Source of the DNA: Natronomonas salinimetallica
GTDB lineage: Archaea > Halobacteriota > Halobacteria > Halobacteriales > Haloarculaceae
Direction: 5' to 3'
DNA: 64,000 nt
NCBI RefSeq assembly: GCF_013839515.1
Contig: NZ_JACDNQ010000006.1
Coordinates: 1-64,000, forward strand
This document shows, in pieces, positions 19,474-27,975 of this stretch (the stretch's first letter is position 1; each line of letters begins with the position of its first letter). The position numbers were made by a program, and so were the translations under genes. The notes below the pieces were generated by a model. The model did not search any database and was not told the origin of the DNA. It was given only the letters and a program-made list of their open reading frames with translations.

Positions 19474-20703
19474 ATGTTCGCTCCGCTCCAACTGGGGGGG
19501 TCGGTGCTCCCAGTCGTTGCCCTCCTGTTGCTCGTGATTGCGATCGTCGCGGTGTATCAGGCCGTCGAGATCGTCAACGCCTACGAGAAGCGTGCGCTGA
19601 CGGTGTTCGGCGAGTACCGCCGACTACTCGAACCGGGGATCAGCTTCATTCCGCCGTTCGTCTCCCGGACGTACACCTTCGACATGCGGACGCAGACGCT
19701 CGACGTGCCACGCCAGGAGGCGATCACCCGCGACAACTCGCCGGTGACCGCCGACGCGGTCGTCTATATCAAGGTCATGAACGCCCGGAAGGCGTTCCTC
19801 GAAGTGGACGACTACAAGAAGGCCGTCTCGAATCTCGCCCAGACGACGCTTCGGGCCGTACTGGGTGATATGGAACTCGACGATACGCTGAACAAACGCC
19901 AGGAGATCAACGCGAAGATCCGCAAAGAGCTCGACGAACCCACCGACGAGTGGGGAATCAGAGTCGAGTCCGTCGAGGTCCGGGAGGTCAATCCCTCGAA
20001 GGACGTCCAGCAGGCGATGGAACAACAGACCTCCGCCGAGCGGAAACGCCGCGCGATGATCCTGGAGGCCCAGGGTGAACGCCGTTCGGCCATCGAAACG
20101 GCCGAAGGTGACAAACAGTCCAACATCATCCGCGCACAGGGTGAAAAACAGAGCCAGATCCTCGAAGCCCAGGGTGATGCGATCTCGACCGTCCTCCGGG
20201 CGAAGTCGGCCGAGTCGATGGGCGAACGCGCGATCATCGAACGCGGTATGGAGACGCTCGAGGAGATCGGGACGGGCGAATCGACGACGTTCGTCCTCCC
20301 GCAGGAGATGACCTCGCTGCTCAGTCGCTACGGTCAACACCTGACCGGCAGCGACGTGGCGACGCAGACGGACGTCCTCGAGGGCCTCGATTTCGACGAA
20401 GAGACCAGAGAGATGCTCGGCCTCGACGACATCGAGGAGATCCTCGGCCAGATCGACGAGGAAGCCGAGATGGACGTCGAGGAAATGGAGGCCGAAGCCG
20501 AGGCGATCAAGACCGGTGCCGACCCGACGGGGATCAAAGACCCCGACGAGGTCATCGCCGAGATGGACGAAGAAATGCCGGATGCCGATGTCGACGGGGA
20601 CACGCCGGATGCCGATGTCGACGAAGAACTGCCGGATGCCGAGGCCGACGAAGAACCGCCGGATGCCGAGGCCGACGGGGACCTAGAGACCGAAACGAAC
20701 TAG
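19474..20703 (+). CDS. SPFH/stomatin-like membrane protein
   Basis: The 409-residue protein has one N-terminal membrane segment (VLPVVALLLLVIAIVAVYQA, residues ~12-31) and an SPFH domain (EKRALTVFGEYRRLLEPG to VQQAMEQQTSAERKRR). A coiled coil follows, made of repeated AQGE/AEGD/AQGD phrases and typical of stomatins and flotillins. The acidic tail holds four 27-bp repeats of the type PDADVDGDT. Such proteins form membrane-bound oligomers; NfeD partners are common but none is adjacent. TATA-like CCCTTATGGA lies ~25 bp before the ATG. Confidence 0.9.
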   Translation: MFAPLQLGGSVLPVVALLLLVIAIVAVYQAVEIVNAYEKRALTVFGEYRRLLEPGISFIPPFVSRTYTFDMRTQTLDVPRQEAITRDNSPVTADAVVYIKVMNARKAFLEVDDYKKAVSNLAQTTLRAVLGDMELDDTLNKRQEINAKIRKELDEPTDEWGIRVESVEVREVNPSKDVQQAMEQQTSAERKRRAMILEAQGERRSAIETAEGDKQSNIIRAQGEKQSQILEAQGDAISTVLRAKSAESMGERAIIERGMETLEEIGTGESTTFVLPQEMTSLLSRYGQHLTGSDVATQTDVLEGLDFDEETREMLGLDDIEEILGQIDEEAEMDVEEMEAEAEAIKTGADPTGIKDPDEVIAEMDEEMPDADVDGDTPDADVDEELPDAEADEEPPDAEADGDLETETN

Positions 20704-20771
20704 CGCCCGACGGGGGTTTGTCGACCGTCGTTCCCGAAGCTGTTTTATCCTGGTCTCGCGTAGCACCACGT

Positions 20772-21371
20772 ATGACTGACCGGGGGGTCGACGAGGGAAA
20801 ACGGGCAACGCTCAAGCGCTTCGCTGCTTTGGGAGCGGCGACGCCGCTTGTCCGGCTCTCGAGCGACGACGGAAGCGAAGTCCGCGAGGCCATCGTCGGC
20901 TATCTCGCCGGGACCCCGGGTGCACACTTTTCGAAACTGCGGGACGATCTCAAACTCGGGACCGGCGAGACCCAACACCACCTCCGGCGGCTCGAGGACG
21001 ACGGAGCCATCGAACACCGAAAGGACGGCGAGTACAAGCGGTATTTTCCGGCGGGACGGTTCTCGGCGTTCGAACAGCGGGCGCTCGGCTATCTCCGCCG
21101 GGAGACGCCGCGCCGGATGCTCGTCGCCTTGCTCCGGGACCCCGAGGCGTCCGGCCGCGAGATCGCCGCCGCCGTTGGCGTGTCCCGGTCGGCGGTCTCG
21201 AAGTACGCCGGGGAACTCGATGCCGCCGAGCTGTTGTCGCGGGCCGATGGCTACAGCGTCGAACGGCCGGAGACGCTGTTGACGCTCGTCGTCCGGTACG
21301 CCGATTCGTTCGGTCCCGAGGCGGTCGAACTCGCTGGCGAGGCGGACGGACTCGTTCGGTACGACCCCTGA
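20772..21371 (+). CDS. Double winged-helix transcription regulator
   Basis: The 199-residue protein has two winged-helix units. The first is EVREAIVGYLAGTPGAHFSKLRDDL with ETQHHLRRLEDDGAIEHRKDG. The second is TPRRMLVALLRDPEASGREIAAAVGVSRSAVSKYAGELDAAELL. Pairs like this are common in haloarchaeal transcription regulators related to TrmB/ArsR types. It has no ligand domain, membrane segment or signal peptide. The ATG at 20772 is chosen because it follows TATA-like TTTTATCC (~20752) and begins the conserved part. Targets are unknown. Confidence 0.8.
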   Translation: MTDRGVDEGKRATLKRFAALGAATPLVRLSSDDGSEVREAIVGYLAGTPGAHFSKLRDDLKLGTGETQHHLRRLEDDGAIEHRKDGEYKRYFPAGRFSAFEQRALGYLRRETPRRMLVALLRDPEASGREIAAAVGVSRSAVSKYAGELDAAELLSRADGYSVERPETLLTLVVRYADSFGPEAVELAGEADGLVRYDP

Positions 21372-21460
21372 TACGTCTTCAGGTCGTCGCATCCCGGCGG
21401 GTGACGCCCCCGGATGAGGCACCCGCCGACACTGGGACCGGACGACCCGTACGAGTTCGC

Positions 21461-21574
21461 CGCCGAACCGCTCTGTCGTCGCCGAACCGCTCTGTCGTCG
21501 CCGAACCGCTCTGTCGTCGCCGAACCGCTCTGTCGTCGCCGAACCGCTCTGTCGTCGCCGAACCGTTCTATCGT
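21461..21574. repeat. Tandem 19-bp repeat, 5 perfect + 1 degenerate copy
   Basis: CGCCGAACCGCTCTGTCGT occurs five times head to tail from 21461 to 21555. A sixth copy (21556-21574) differs at a few positions (CGCCGAACCGTTCTATCGT). The unit length is not a multiple of three and the array lies between two stop codons, so it is non-coding. It sits downstream of both the winged-helix gene and the squalene synthase gene. Confidence 0.9.
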
Positions 21575-21610
21575 ACCCAGCTATACGGGAGAAGACGGAC
21601 GTCGACGGGG

Positions 21611-22678
21611 TCACTCTACGCTACCGGCGCGGTGAAACGGCATGCTGGCGACGATCTCTCTGAACTCTGAGACGGTATCACGGCTAGCCGACGACGCCGC
21701 CTCCAGCACCGCAAAAACCTCCTGACGGGAGACTTTCACCCCCGTTTCGGTGAGCGCGTCCTCGGGTCGGTCGTCGAGCTCCCGGAGCGTCCCGACCGCG
21801 AGGACGTACGGGACGAGCCACGCCGAGAGCGTGTTGCCCTCCCGCAGCGGCATCGCTTCGAGATACGTCTGTGCTTCGTCGAGACACGACCGCGCGAGGT
21901 CGGCGGTTCGGGAGACGACGCGTGCCGACCCGCTCCGGTGTTCGGGATCGGTGACGGCCTCCTGTGGGATGCCCTCCGCCTCGAGCCACTCGGCGGGAAG
22001 GTAGACGTTGTTTTCCTCGCTGTAGTCGTCGTAGACGTCCTTCGAGACGTTGACGAGCTGGAGCAACAGGCCAAACTCCTCCGCGGTGTTCCGCATGGTT
22101 CGAGCCCGGCTCTCGGGGATGTCGCCGCGGGCAAGCAGGTTCGTTATCAGCGTTCCGACGGTCCCGGCGGCGTAATAGCAGTACTCTTCGAGTTCCTCGC
22201 GGTCGCGGATCCTGAGTCCGCCCTCGTCGGCGTATCGCTCGACGAACATCGCCATCCCCTCGATCATCTCGTGGACCGGGGGACGGACCGCGTCCCGAAC
22301 GTCCGGCGGGAGGTCGGCGAACGTCGCAACGACGGTCGGAGCCCCGGCGACGACGTCCCAGTCGGCGTTTCGGTCCTCGACCGGCGGAAGGTGGGGCTCG
22401 ACGGCGGCGCGAAACTCCCCGATCGTCGTCTCCGCATCGGGAGAAAGCGCCGAGTCGTAGGTATACAGCAGCTCCGCCTGCGTTCGCGGGTCGATGTGGG
22501 ATGCGTCCTCGATGGTGTCGGCGACGCGACAGAGCAGGTAGCCGAGACAGATGTGTCTCGACATCGGATCCTCCAGGACGTCCACCGTCAGGGCGAACGT
22601 CCGAGAAACCCGTTGTACCGACTCGTGACACCACGCGTAATCCGGTTCGGATAGCTCGTCCGGTAGCGCACGGCTCAT
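21611..22678 (-). CDS. Squalene/phytoene synthase family enzyme
   Basis: This 355-residue trans-isoprenyl diphosphate synthase (head-to-head) has the two Asp-rich metal motifs: DTIED (~54-58, after CRVADTIED) and DVYDDY (~215-220, in QLVNVSKDVYDDYSEEN). It also has the family phrases CHESVQRVSRTFAL and YCYYAAGTVGTLI. These resemble squalene synthase more than phytoene synthase, because SRTFALTVDVL and YCYYVAG-type segments are hallmarks of farnesyl-diphosphate farnesyltransferase. It would make squalene from two farnesyl diphosphates at the membrane. Start ATG at 22676-22678. Confidence 0.88.
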   Translation of the reverse strand: MSRALPDELSEPDYAWCHESVQRVSRTFALTVDVLEDPMSRHICLGYLLCRVADTIEDASHIDPRTQAELLYTYDSALSPDAETTIGEFRAAVEPHLPPVEDRNADWDVVAGAPTVVATFADLPPDVRDAVRPPVHEMIEGMAMFVERYADEGGLRIRDREELEEYCYYAAGTVGTLITNLLARGDIPESRARTMRNTAEEFGLLLQLVNVSKDVYDDYSEENNVYLPAEWLEAEGIPQEAVTDPEHRSGSARVVSRTADLARSCLDEAQTYLEAMPLREGNTLSAWLVPYVLAVGTLRELDDRPEDALTETGVKVSRQEVFAVLEAASSASRDTVSEFREIVASMPFHRAGSVE

Positions 22679-23423
22679 TGGATGGGGTTCGGACTGCGGC
22701 CGCGTTGTCCGCGGGGAGTCGATCCTGTTCGTTCCGATCGCGTGCTCGTCTGCTGGGCGGGTCTGATGATACTCATTGGTTGGACGGGCGTTCGTCGCTC
22801 AGTGTCGGATAAATACGCGTTCGACCAATAAATAACCCGTGCAGAAATCTACCGAGGTGGGCACGCTGTGACCGGCGTCCCGGACTCGGCCGCCGGTCGC
22901 CGTGGGTTCGATGGACGATCAGCCATCTCCGCAGCGGATAGTCGGACGTGCATCAGGTATGCCGTGGCAGTTCTTCAGGATGCGAAAGTTTTATACCGTT
23001 TAGGGCTATATTCGTGACTGTAATGTACGGGAGAAGTGACGCGCGTTCAACGTGTTCGGTTCGAACTGGACGGAACGGAACGCGCGGACATCCCGAAGCG
23101 AACCATCCAGAGCGGGGGTGTTGTCACGCGCGATAGCGACGCCACAGCCACCGGCTCAGACACCTGCTATCTCGCGGCCTGTTTTCGGCGGCGATCGCCG
23201 ACGCCGAACCCGACCCGGACGGATACCGGGCTGGCGGCAGCATCCGTCGTCATCCGGATCTCCCGGACCGCCCGACCCTGGGCGAGCGGAACCCTCGGCG
23301 TCGTCGGGTGGTTCGAGAGAACGGAGTTCTCTCGTCATCACGAAAGAGCGACGCTCTTTCGAACGACTTCGCCCGACTGCCTGCGGGATCTTCGATCCCG
23401 CCCTGTTCACGCCGAGGAGGATG
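22679..23423. other. Intergenic, decayed sequence with hairpins
   Basis: This stretch is 745 bp. A/T-rich promoter-like words are at 22805-22840 (GGATAAATACG, CCAATAAATAACCC) and 22984-23010 (GAAAGTTTTATACCG, GGCTATATTC). The second precedes an ATG at 23023 with only short unconvincing frames after it. From about 23025 to 23423 the sequence looks like eroded coding or mobile DNA ending in three hairpins (next entry). Confidence 0.5.
23314..23401. repeat. Three consecutive perfect hairpins with 3-nt loops
   Basis: CGAGAGAAC-gga-GTTCTCTCG (23314-23334), CGAAAGAGC-gac-GCTCTTTCG (23341-23361) and GCGGGATC-ttc-GATCCCGC (23383-23401) follow each other. All have perfect stems of 8-9 bp. The last is followed by CCTGTTCACG, recalling the GTTCAC end of TnpB elements. 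They lie just past the 3' end of the aminopeptidase gene (minus strand). Confidence 0.7.
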
Positions 23424-24515
23424 TCATGCTTCGAACCCGTCCTCGAACCGAAACGTCCCGTTACGCTGGACGGTTTTCCCGTCGACTTCGATGAACGACT
23501 CCTCGGCCATATCGACGATCATGTCCACGTGAACCGCGGATTCGTTTGCCTCCCGGTTCTCGCCGACACACTCGTCGTAGGCGCGTCCGACCGCCATGTG
23601 GACAGTATCGCCCATCTTCTCGTCGAAGAGCATGTTGTAGGTGAACTGGTCGATGTCCCGGTTCATGCCGATTCCGAGCTCGCCGAGCCGGCTCGCGCCC
23701 GGATCCGTGTTCAAGACCTCCGTCAACAGCCCCTCGTTATCGGCGGCGGCGTGTTCGACGACCTCGCCGTCCTCGAAGACGAGGTGGGCGTCGGTGATCT
23801 CGCGACCCTGGTGATACAGCGGCATATCGAAGAGCACCTCGCCCTCGACGCTGTCGACGACGGGTGCGGTAAACACCTCCCCGCCCGGGAGGTTCTTTTC
23901 CGCGTAGTCGTTGAGGGTTTTCATCCCGTCGACCGACATCGTCACGTCCGTCGTATCGCCGCTTTTGATCCGGACCTCGCTCGCGGGATCGAGGACGTCG
24001 ACCATCCGCGATTGGTGTTCGCGTTGGGCCGCCCAGTCTTTGTTGATCGCGTCCCATACGAAGTTCTCGTAGCCCTCCGTGCTCATTTCGGCGAGTTGGG
24101 CGTTCGCCTGCGAGGGAAACTGCGTGAGACACCACCGCTTCGAGAGGGCGACCTCCTGAACTGGCTGGCGGGCCCTCGAATGGGCCGCCTGTGTTTCCGG
24201 CGAGACGTCGCTTTGTTCGCTCGCGTTCGCCTCCGCACGGACACGTATCAGGACGTCACTCTCCTCGTAGAGCGCCTCCACGTGCGTCGGCGTCTCGAGG
24301 TTCTCGTCGTCGACGGCCCGCAGGTACGCCCGCTGGGCGCGGCCATCGTTTGCGAGGTGAACCGGTGTCGCTCCCCGGTCCCCGACGACCTCGTGGAGGG
24401 CGACGGCGAGGTCCTCGGCGGCGCTCGGCGCGCTGATGACGACGTTGTCGCCGGCCTCGACGCTGGTGGAGTGGTCGACGACGGTCTCGGCGTGTTCACG
24501 GATTCGCGGATCCAT
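23424..24515 (-). CDS. Aminopeptidase, M29 (thermophilic metallopeptidase) family
   Basis: The 363-residue cytosolic aminopeptidase resembles the AmpS/PepS M29 group. It has SVEAGDNVVISAPSAAEDLAVAL, a central MRVxVxP-like stretch, GEVFTAPV, LVFEDGEVVEHAA, GASRLGELGIGMN, DEKMGDTVHMAVG and a terminal HVDMIVDM. The metal ligands of the family (Glu and His in the GELGIG, DEKMGDTVHMA and HVDMI segments) are present. The ATG at 24513-24515 (MDPRIREHAE) is chosen; an in-frame ATG three codons upstream is equally open. Upstream lies a tandem 19-bp repeat. Confidence 0.85.
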   Translation of the reverse strand: MDPRIREHAETVVDHSTSVEAGDNVVISAPSAAEDLAVALHEVVGDRGATPVHLANDGRAQRAYLRAVDDENLETPTHVEALYEESDVLIRVRAEANASEQSDVSPETQAAHSRARQPVQEVALSKRWCLTQFPSQANAQLAEMSTEGYENFVWDAINKDWAAQREHQSRMVDVLDPASEVRIKSGDTTDVTMSVDGMKTLNDYAEKNLPGGEVFTAPVVDSVEGEVLFDMPLYHQGREITDAHLVFEDGEVVEHAAADNEGLLTEVLNTDPGASRLGELGIGMNRDIDQFTYNMLFDEKMGDTVHMAVGRAYDECVGENREANESAVHVDMIVDMAEESFIEVDGKTVQRNGTFRFEDGFEA

Positions 24516-24564
24516 GCCCGACACTGATGGCGCGGGCGTCTATACGCTTGTGGTGGCTACAGTT

Positions 24565-24621
24565 GTCCCTCGGCATACACGTCGTCCCTCGGCATACACG
24601 TCGTCCCTCGGCATACACGTC
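24565..24621. repeat. Tandem 19-bp repeat, 3 copies
   Basis: GTCCCTCGGCATACACGTC occurs three times without interruption between two divergent genes (aminopeptidase, start 24515, and the 101-aa zinc protein, start 24677). The array would lie within or near both promoters, so copy number could affect promoter spacing. The unit is not a multiple of three. Confidence 0.9.
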
Positions 24622-24676
24622 GGAACACCCCCGAGCGGGGGATACGCCTAAGTTACGGCTCCGCGAAGGCGACGGC

Positions 24677-24982
24677 ATGTGGGGCCGGCAGGACCGAACC
24701 GACGTCACCTGCATCGCCTGCGGCGAGTCGCTCGAACGCCCCGACGCCCGCGAGTACGACAAGCACGGCGATCGGTGGGATCGCCGACAAAAGGAGTTCG
24801 AGTACCTCTGTAAGCCGTGCCACCGGGAGCTGTGTCACAAGCCCCGGCGAGGGCTCGAATCGCTGCTCGTGGGCATCGAAGACGGATCGGTTCCCGACCG
24901 CCGGTTCGTCGAACGCTACTACGAGGCCCTCGAAGGCGGATCGGAAGCCGAGGGCGAAAGCGAACGGAGCAGAGATTCCTGA
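24677..24982 (+). CDS. Small zinc-ribbon-like haloarchaeal protein
   Basis: The 101-residue protein begins MWGRQDRTDVTCIACGESLERPDAREYDKHG. Two CxxC pairs (CIAC at 12-15, CKPC at 42-45 followed by HRELCHKPR) would bind one zinc. It resembles a widespread haloarchaeal family of unknown function (I believe DUF7562, from memory). The ATG at 24677 is chosen because the conserved sequence begins there. No neighbours suggest a pathway. Confidence 0.7.
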   Translation: MWGRQDRTDVTCIACGESLERPDAREYDKHGDRWDRRQKEFEYLCKPCHRELCHKPRRGLESLLVGIEDGSVPDRRFVERYYEALEGGSEAEGESERSRDS

Positions 24983-25042
24983 TCGGGAGCCGTCGGTGAG
25001 CCCCTCGCAACGCCTAACTGTCCCAGCGCACTACGGTCCGGT

Positions 25043-26347
25043 ATGACAGAGCGCGACGAGCAGGCGTACGCTGGAACTGCGGAGGGGCAAGGTCCCGTCA
25101 GGATCGATGAGGATCTCGCCCACCACCTCGCGAACAAACGCGAGGAGCTCTTCGAGGAGTTCGAGATCCGCGACGAGTTTCCACGGGACGTGATCGAGGA
25201 GGCGAAAACCCGCGCGAAAGATCCCGAAGGCGACATCGTCGAGCAGCTCGAGGAGCGCCGCGATCTCCGGGAGCTGACGACGTGGACGACCGATCCCGCC
25301 GACGCACAGGACTTCGACGATGCGATCTCTATCGAGCGCACCGACGAAGGGTACCGCCTGTGGGTCCACATCGCCGACGTGAGCCACTACGTTACCCCCG
25401 AGACCGCGATGTGGGAGGAAGCACAAAAGCGTGGCAACACCGTCTATCTCCCCGCCTACACGATCCATATGCTCCCGCCGGTTCTGGCGGAGACGGTGTG
25501 TTCTCTCGTGCCGAACGAGGACCGACTCGCCCACACCGTCGAGATGCACATCAACGAAGAGACCCTCTCACACGAGTCGATCGACATCTACAAATCGGTC
25601 ATCCACTCCGACGCCCGCCAGACCTACAACGACTGTGAGGACCGGCTCGAGGAGCCCGACGCCCCGCTCCACGAGGAGAACGCCCTGGCGTACGAACTCG
25701 CCGAGAAGCTCCACGAGCAGCGCAAAGAGGACGGCTCGCTCGTCCTCAACCCCAAACGCGACCGCGCACACACCATCATCGAGGAGTGCATGCTCAAGGC
25801 CAACAAGGCCGTCACCCACGAACTCCAGTGGAACCGCGGACTCGAAGCGATGTTCCGGGTTCACCCCCAGCCGACGCCACAGGAGTGGGACGAAGCGCTC
25901 CAGGAGATCCAGGAACTCGACGGCGTCTCGATCCCCGGCGACGCCTGGGACGACCCACGGAAAGCCGTCAACGCGACCCTCGAGGAGGCCCCGGGGCGAC
26001 AGCTCAACAAGATCCAGTGGGCCGTTATGAAGGTGATGCCCCGGGCGAAGTACATGTCCGACCCCTTCGGTGGCCACCACGCGCTGAACTTCGAGATCTA
26101 CGGCCACTTCACCTCGCCGATTCGGCGGCTCTCCGATCTCGTCAACCACTGGATCATCCACACGAACGACGTACCGGAGGGCGTCGCCGACCTCTGCGAT
26201 CACGCCAGCGACAAACAAAAAGACGGCGAGACGTGCGAGCGGATCTACAAGGACTTCCTAGAGGAGGTCGGTCTCGATCCCCACGCCGTCAACAACCGCG
26301 GAATCGAGGTCGTCGACGATCACGAGGACGCCGAGTACACGGTCTGA
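25043..26347 (+). CDS. RNB-domain ribonuclease (RNase R/II-like)
   Basis: The 434-residue exoribonuclease consists almost only of the RNB catalytic domain, without the cold-shock and S1 domains of bacterial RNase R (typically 700-800 aa). The active-site motif DPADAQDFDDAI is at ~85-96. It is followed by LWVHIADVSHYV, GNTVYLPAYTIHMLPPVL, the RNA-contacting EECMLKANKAVT and GHFTSPIRRLSDL (~370). It degrades RNA from the 3' end; the haloarchaeal short form is known. Its final codons and stop lie in the first unit of a tandem repeat. Confidence 0.92.
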   Translation: MTERDEQAYAGTAEGQGPVRIDEDLAHHLANKREELFEEFEIRDEFPRDVIEEAKTRAKDPEGDIVEQLEERRDLRELTTWTTDPADAQDFDDAISIERTDEGYRLWVHIADVSHYVTPETAMWEEAQKRGNTVYLPAYTIHMLPPVLAETVCSLVPNEDRLAHTVEMHINEETLSHESIDIYKSVIHSDARQTYNDCEDRLEEPDAPLHEENALAYELAEKLHEQRKEDGSLVLNPKRDRAHTIIEECMLKANKAVTHELQWNRGLEAMFRVHPQPTPQEWDEALQEIQELDGVSIPGDAWDDPRKAVNATLEEAPGRQLNKIQWAVMKVMPRAKYMSDPFGGHHALNFEIYGHFTSPIRRLSDLVNHWIIHTNDVPEGVADLCDHASDKQKDGETCERIYKDFLEEVGLDPHAVNNRGIEVVDDHEDAEYTV

Positions 26348-26414
26348 CGGTCCCGGATACACGGTCTGACGGTCCCGGATACACGGTCTGACGGTCCCGG
26401 ATACACGGTCTGAC
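26339..26414. repeat. Tandem 22-bp repeat spanning the RNB gene stop codon
   Basis: ACGGTCTGACGGTCCCGGATAC occurs three times (26339-26360, 26361-26382, 26383-26404), plus a partial copy (26405-26414). The first copy contains the last two sense codons (ACG GTC) and the TGA of the ribonuclease gene, so each further unit repeats the gene's 3' end. Confidence 0.9.
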
Positions 26415-26607
26415 ATCCCCCCTCAGAAATAAACGGAACGGGGGTATCGAAGGTCCCAGGGACCGTCGGACCGTGAGTCCGTCATCCGTGTTCGAGCGAA
26501 CCCCGCTTGCCGTGCGCGGGACGGGCGGTCCGACGGTCGCCGAGAGGAACCCTGTGGATCGGCGTCCGGACGGACTCTTTTATCCTACCGGCGGCCGTCA
26601 CGCCGGT

Positions 26608-27396
26608 ATGGATCTCGGAATCGACGGGAACGCGGCGCTCGTCACCGCCGGTACCGCGGGACTCGGGCTTGCCAGCGCCGAAGCGCTCGCCGAGGCGGGT
26701 GCCGACGTCGCCGTCTGTGGCCGGGACGAGGATCGACTCGACCGGGCCGAGGCGCGACTCGGGACCGCGGGCGACGGCGACGTACTCGCGGTTCGGGCGG
26801 ACATCACCGACCCCGACGACGTCGAGGCGTTCGTCGACACCACGGTCGGGACGTTTGGACGGCTCGATCACGTCGTCACGAGTGCCGGCGGGCCGCCGCC
26901 AGGGTCGTTTCTGGACACCGACGACGAGGACTGGTACGACGCCTACGACATGCTCGTGATGAGCGTCGTCCGGACCGTTCGGGCGGCCCACCCGACGCTA
27001 TCCGCCGATGGCGGCGGTACCGTCGTGACGATCACCTCCCGGACGGTCAGGGAAATCCTGGACGACCTCGTCCTCTCGAACGCCGTCCGGCGGGCGGTAC
27101 TCGGCCTCACGAAGAGCCTCGCCGACGAGTTCGCGCCGGCGATCCGCGTCAACACGGTGTTGCCAGGGGCACACGAGACGAGTCGTATCGAGGAACTCAT
27201 CGAAGCGAGCGTCGACCGCGGAGAGTACGAACACTACGAGGACGGCTTAGCGGAGTGGTCCGAGGGGGTTCCGCTCGCGCGCGTCGGCGACCCACGCGAG
27301 TTGGGCGATACCGTCGCCTGGCTCTCGAGCGACCGAGCATCGTATATCAACGGCGTTGCGGTCCCGGTCGATGGCGGATCGATGCGCGGAATCTGA
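26608..27396 (+). CDS. Atypical SDR oxidoreductase without the catalytic tyrosine
   Basis: The 262-residue Rossmann protein has an N-terminal TAGTAGLGLASA motif (the TGxxxGxG class with the first glycine altered), a DITDPDDV stretch, SAGGPPPGS, and a C-terminal GVAVPVDGGSMRGI. In the usual S-YxxxK active site the serine (ITSRTV) is present, but the YxxxK position reads LVLSNAVRRAVLGLTKSLA, with no tyrosine. SDRs of this SNAVR type exist in many bacteria and archaea, so the reaction is not the standard one or uses another residue. The ATG at 26608 follows TATA-like TTTTATCC at ~26577. Confidence 0.8.
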   Translation: MDLGIDGNAALVTAGTAGLGLASAEALAEAGADVAVCGRDEDRLDRAEARLGTAGDGDVLAVRADITDPDDVEAFVDTTVGTFGRLDHVVTSAGGPPPGSFLDTDDEDWYDAYDMLVMSVVRTVRAAHPTLSADGGGTVVTITSRTVREILDDLVLSNAVRRAVLGLTKSLADEFAPAIRVNTVLPGAHETSRIEELIEASVDRGEYEHYEDGLAEWSEGVPLARVGDPRELGDTVAWLSSDRASYINGVAVPVDGGSMRGI

Positions 27397-27459
27397 TATG
27401 GGACCGTCCGCCGATACGAGGTGACGCCCCAATCCGAGGCGGCCGACCGATGCGGCACG

Positions 27460-27744
27460 CTACCACGTTTCGATCCGATCGGCCCGAACGTCATCGACAC
27501 AGCCCCGACAGTCCGGATGGTCCGGGTCGTAACACGCCGGGCGGCCGTCCTCGTCGACGGGGACTGCCCGCTTTTCTGCGTGGCGGCGACAGACGATCCG
27601 CGCCCGCCCCTCTTCGTCGGTCGGGAGGTTCGAGAGCCTCGCCGTCTTCGCATCGGTGTAGGCGCGTTTCGTCTCCTCGTAGCGTCTGCCGACCGCGTTG
27701 AGCTTCGTCCGGAGGAGCCGTTCGAGCCGACGACGGTTGCTCAC
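27460..27744 (-). CDS. Small Cys-containing haloarchaeal protein (94 aa)
   Basis: It begins MSNRRRLERLLRTKLNAVGRR, with a basic helix. The second half is conserved in haloarchaea: LPTDEEGRARIVCRRHAEKRAV, then ACYDPDHPDCRGCVDDVR, ending IETW. Three cysteines and two histidines may bind a metal. I recall it as DUF7091; function unknown. It is convergent with the atypical SDR. Confidence 0.7.
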   Translation of the reverse strand: MSNRRRLERLLRTKLNAVGRRYEETKRAYTDAKTARLSNLPTDEEGRARIVCRRHAEKRAVPVDEDGRPACYDPDHPDCRGCVDDVRADRIETW

Positions 27745-27975
27745 ACGGGGTGATACGAGCGCCAGGATAAAAGAGCCGTCGGCGGATCGGCCGCGACCGC
27801 TCGGGGCTCATCGTGCTGGGCTTCGTGCTGTCGGACGGGCGTCCGTGAGACGTACCGCGCCCGCAGGGGGACGTCCGGGCGTATCACTTTCACCATGCTA
27901 CCGACGGTTTTTATACCATTGGGAACCAAACGGCGTACGTCTCCCACTGAAAACACGCGGAGACGGAACCCACCC

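Noticed and set aside
21461-21574. Repeat protein encoded by the 19-bp array
   Set aside because: The unit is not a multiple of three, so each frame reads a different peptide; no start or promoter context supports coding.
23036-23494. A 152-codon frame running into the aminopeptidase 3' end
   Set aside because: It crosses three hairpins and antisense coding sequence, and shows no domain; it reads as eroded DNA.
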